NCBI GenBank assembly: GCA_031256815.1
Contig: JAIRPU010000034.1
Location: 1-6,606, forward strand
From: Spirochaetaceae bacterium
GTDB taxonomy: Bacteria > Spirochaetota > Spirochaetia > Treponematales > Breznakiellaceae
Length of the DNA: 6,606 nucleotides
Direction: 5' to 3'
Positions within the stretch are counted from its first letter, which is position 1. Every line of letters begins with the position of its first letter. The notes under the pieces were generated by a model. That model saw only the letters and a program-made list of their open reading frames with translations. It made no database searches and had not been told where the DNA came from. The position numbers and the translations under genes are program-made. Positions 4,462 through 6,606 of the stretch are shown here, piece after piece.

Positions 4462-6606
4462 CTACTTGCCGGCAGCGCTCCAGTTTTCGGGTTTGAAATT
4501 ATCGTCATAGACATGAAGCCACTCATTAGGGCGAATCTTCCATGTATACTTTGATGTATCAGGCGATTCCCATGTATGAGCGGTAGAGATAGTTACACCG
4601 CCTGATTTATCGTAATACAAAGGTTTATGCGTAAATGGATTCTCCGCTTCTGTAATGTCTTTTGCGGCTAAAAAAGGAACATCGGCCTGTGTCATAAAAG
4701 CAGTATCGGTTGTAATACCGCCGTCTGGTTGACCGTTATTTTTAAAGTCCTTTACCATAAGCAAAGGATTAAAATTAAGAAACGACGAGCCGTTGGGCAG
4801 CACAAAATTATTAGGCAGTGCGCTGTTGATATACCATCCGTGATCCGAAACAATTATTATCCGCGTATTATCATAGACATCATTTTGTTGTAAAAAATCA
4901 AACCATTTGCCCAGCAATAGTAAAGCCGCCATATTCGCGTGATAATGGTCTTCTTCCGCAAAAGGGCTGCTGCCTTTATTGGTAACGGTATTTACGGGTA
5001 CATAGTCCGGCGCCTGAAAAAAAGCGGGTTCGTGGGTCAAATCATTGACCAGCGCCGTATAAGTATTTTTTTCCGTATTGGTAATACCTGTTATTTCCGG
5101 CAGAATATCAAGATTTGCGTAATTATCCAAAGTGTCGCGTGTCAATTCCGTGCTGCCGAATTCAGTAGTTGCAAGCCAATTTCCGTGGTCATATACAGTT
5201 TGTCTTAAAAATGAAGGCGCAATTTTAAACAACGAAAATCGAATCAGGTTATTTTTAAGCAAACCGGAAATAGAAATTACCTGTAAATTCGGCTTTTTTT
5301 TCAAAAAATCCATGGTATATCTGCCGTGTATATTTTCGGCGTGAATACCGGGATAATTATTATAAATGCGTACATCAGGGGAAAGCCCAAAGTTTGCCCA
5401 TGAAGGGTCGGTTACCGTTACCGCAAAGTCCAATTCTGAAAACAGGCGCGGCAGCACCAGCAGCGCTTCATTGTATTTATTGACCAGCAACTCAGTATCC
5501 CGTTTTTGTATTTCGGCGGGGGCATATTCATAACCGCCGAACAAAGCCGGAACCCCAAGCAATGTATAACCTCCAAGCGAAACACAGTTGGGATACCAGG
5601 TAAACCCCCGAAACGACGGTAATAGTTCGGGTTTTTCTTTGAATATATACGGCACATAACCGGATATAGCCCTGTCAAGCATAATTACCAGAACATTTTT
5701 TCCCTGTTTTGAAAACTGATATATTTTCCGCGTTTCATCACTGGAAACAAGCGTATTTTTTCTATTGTTAAGTTCAAAAAAAGAATTATATATTTTTGTT
5801 ACATTTATCACGCCGAGCATAATAAGCGTTAACAGCGCAACCGTTTGAAGCGGAAATAATATCTTTTTTCCTTTGCCGCTGAAAAACACAAAAAGATACA
5901 AAACCGCCGCAATTAACAGAACGACTGTATTTATTAACGCCGTTTTGATGTTAATGCTCAAGCTTTCAGGATTTGAAAAGACAAGTGTTGTTGTTAAAAA
6001 ACCATAGTTGCCCTGAAAAGCAAACGTATCGATAATCGCGGCAATGCCCAGAACCGAAAAAAATACCGTAAACCAGATTTTTATTCTGTCAGAAAAGAAA
6101 TAATACAGCGCTATTCCCCAAACTATAAAGAAACCAGCCGACTGAGTCATGGTTACAGCAATGAGCGGAAACGGTGATGTATAGTTCTCGATAAATGAAA
6201 ATTCCGTAACCGATGACGCGATAAGCGAGCTTGGTATAACCAAACCGGTAAGCAAAAATAAAACTGACACGGCGCAGAGAAATATTTTTACATCGGTGGA
6301 CGAGCATCGGGCGTCAAGCCTTAATAATTTTGATTTGCACAATTTGACCAGAACGGGAATTAAAAGAAAAACTGAACATATAGCCGCTCCGATAAAACGC
6401 TTTATAAACATACCCGGATGAAAAAATAGAATATATATGTCTAATAAAGCAATGCAGATACAAAAAGCATAAAAAAGTTTTTGTTTTGCATTTTTAATGT
6501 TCTTAAAACAATTTTTCGCAAGCGAAAATATATTGTTAAGCGTCCAATACAAGACAAGCCCCGCCGGTGAATTGTATATCAATACCAAAAATACAAGCGC
6601 CATTCC
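4462..6606 (-). CDS. YidC/Oxa1-like C-terminal segment fused to a membrane-anchored sulfatase/LTA-synthase-like domain (5' end beyond window)
   Basis: The frame is open from the right edge to the stop at 4462 (714 residues; numbers here count from the Met at 6603). Residues 1-31 resemble the last YidC transmembrane segment, with the typical SPAGLVLYW (12-20) then NNIFSLAKN; since that motif is C-terminal in YidC, the Met at 6603 is probably not the start. A Lys-rich stretch (30-42) and seven hydrophobic helices follow (about 41-61, 67-88, 104-130, 146-170, 175-195, 220-241, 248-268). From about 300 comes an alkaline-phosphatase-superfamily domain: NVLVIMLD (303-310, Asp310 metal ligand), GGYTLLGVPALFGG (344-357, Thr347 candidate nucleophile), DLTHEP (521-526), IIIVSDHG (582-589, Asp587/His588 metal ligands) and QADVPFL (639-645). 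Sulfatases, LTA synthases and phosphoglycerol or phosphoethanolamine transferases share this fold; the substrate is unknown. It could modify envelope glycan or lipid at the outer face of the inner membrane. Confidence 0.8.
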   Translation of the reverse strand, partial: GMALVFLVLIYNSPAGLVLYWTLNNIFSLAKNCFKNIKNAKQKLFYAFCICIALLDIYILFFHPGMFIKRFIGAAICSVFLLIPVLVKLCKSKLLRLDARCSSTDVKIFLCAVSVLFLLTGLVIPSSLIASSVTEFSFIENYTSPFPLIAVTMTQSAGFFIVWGIALYYFFSDRIKIWFTVFFSVLGIAAIIDTFAFQGNYGFLTTTLVFSNPESLSINIKTALINTVVLLIAAVLYLFVFFSGKGKKILFPLQTVALLTLIMLGVINVTKIYNSFFELNNRKNTLVSSDETRKIYQFSKQGKNVLVIMLDRAISGYVPYIFKEKPELLPSFRGFTWYPNCVSLGGYTLLGVPALFGGYEYAPAEIQKRDTELLVNKYNEALLVLPRLFSELDFAVTVTDPSWANFGLSPDVRIYNNYPGIHAENIHGRYTMDFLKKKPNLQVISISGLLKNNLIRFSLFKIAPSFLRQTVYDHGNWLATTEFGSTELTRDTLDNYANLDILPEITGITNTEKNTYTALVNDLTHEPAFFQAPDYVPVNTVTNKGSSPFAEEDHYHANMAALLLLGKWFDFLQQNDVYDNTRIIIVSDHGWYINSALPNNFVLPNGSSFLNFNPLLMVKDFKNNGQPDGGITTDTAFMTQADVPFLAAKDITEAENPFTHKPLYYDKSGGVTISTAHTWESPDTSKYTWKIRPNEWLHVYDDNFKPENWSAAGK

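Noticed and set aside
4006..4554. Plus-strand open frame of 182 residues
   Set aside because: It overlaps the DksA-like gene, its promoter and the end of the large gene in antisense. The minus-strand features are far better supported.
5418..5678. Second minus-strand frame inside the large gene, a possible frameshift
   Set aside because: The main frame runs unbroken through this stretch with catalytic motifs on both sides, so there is no sign of a frameshift.
1..6606. CRISPR array, tRNA or rRNA genes, tandem repeats
   Set aside because: No regularly spaced direct repeats, cloverleaf-like segments or rRNA signatures were seen on either strand.

Overview
The window looks like chromosomal DNA from a Gram-negative, outer-membrane-bearing bacterium, most likely a spirochaete of the Treponema type. 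This is an inference from gene content (an outer-membrane lipoprotein-sorting-like protein beside a barrel-like exported protein, a short C4 DksA-like protein, a Xer recombinase, and a YidC-like segment joined to an alkaline-phosphatase-superfamily domain), not from a marker gene. Base composition is mixed: the left two thirds are moderately GC-rich and the right third is visibly AT-richer.

Layout. On the minus strand, 1731 down to the left edge holds three closely spaced genes that read as one operon: a clan-AA (retropepsin-like) aspartic protease, a signal-peptide-bearing LolA-like protein, and the N-terminal 165 residues of an exported, probably outer-membrane, protein that runs off the left edge. 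A divergent gene at 1819-2913 (+) encodes a histidinol-phosphate aminotransferase (HisC family) with no other histidine gene in view. It converges on a minus-strand pair, a TraR/DksA-type zinc-finger regulator (4280-3918) followed 8 bases later by a XerD/XerC-type tyrosine recombinase (3909-2986). This pair is driven by a near-consensus sigma-70 promoter at 4390-4362. The rest of the window (6606-4462, minus) is one long open frame whose 5' end lies beyond the right edge.

The most unusual object is that right-hand gene. Its first visible ~30 residues look like the last transmembrane segment of a YidC/Oxa1 insertase. They continue without a break into seven further predicted membrane helices and then a complete sulfatase / LTA-synthase-like catalytic domain (candidate Thr nucleophile, Asp and Asp-His metal ligands). 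The charge pattern of the loops puts this catalytic domain in the periplasm. An insertase joined to an extracytoplasmic phospho- or sulfo-transferase-like enzyme is the best candidate here for an under-described system.

No tRNA, rRNA, CRISPR array, insertion sequence or attachment site was recognised. The only stretches without a gene are short (about 90, 70 and 180 bases) and are described in the feature list.
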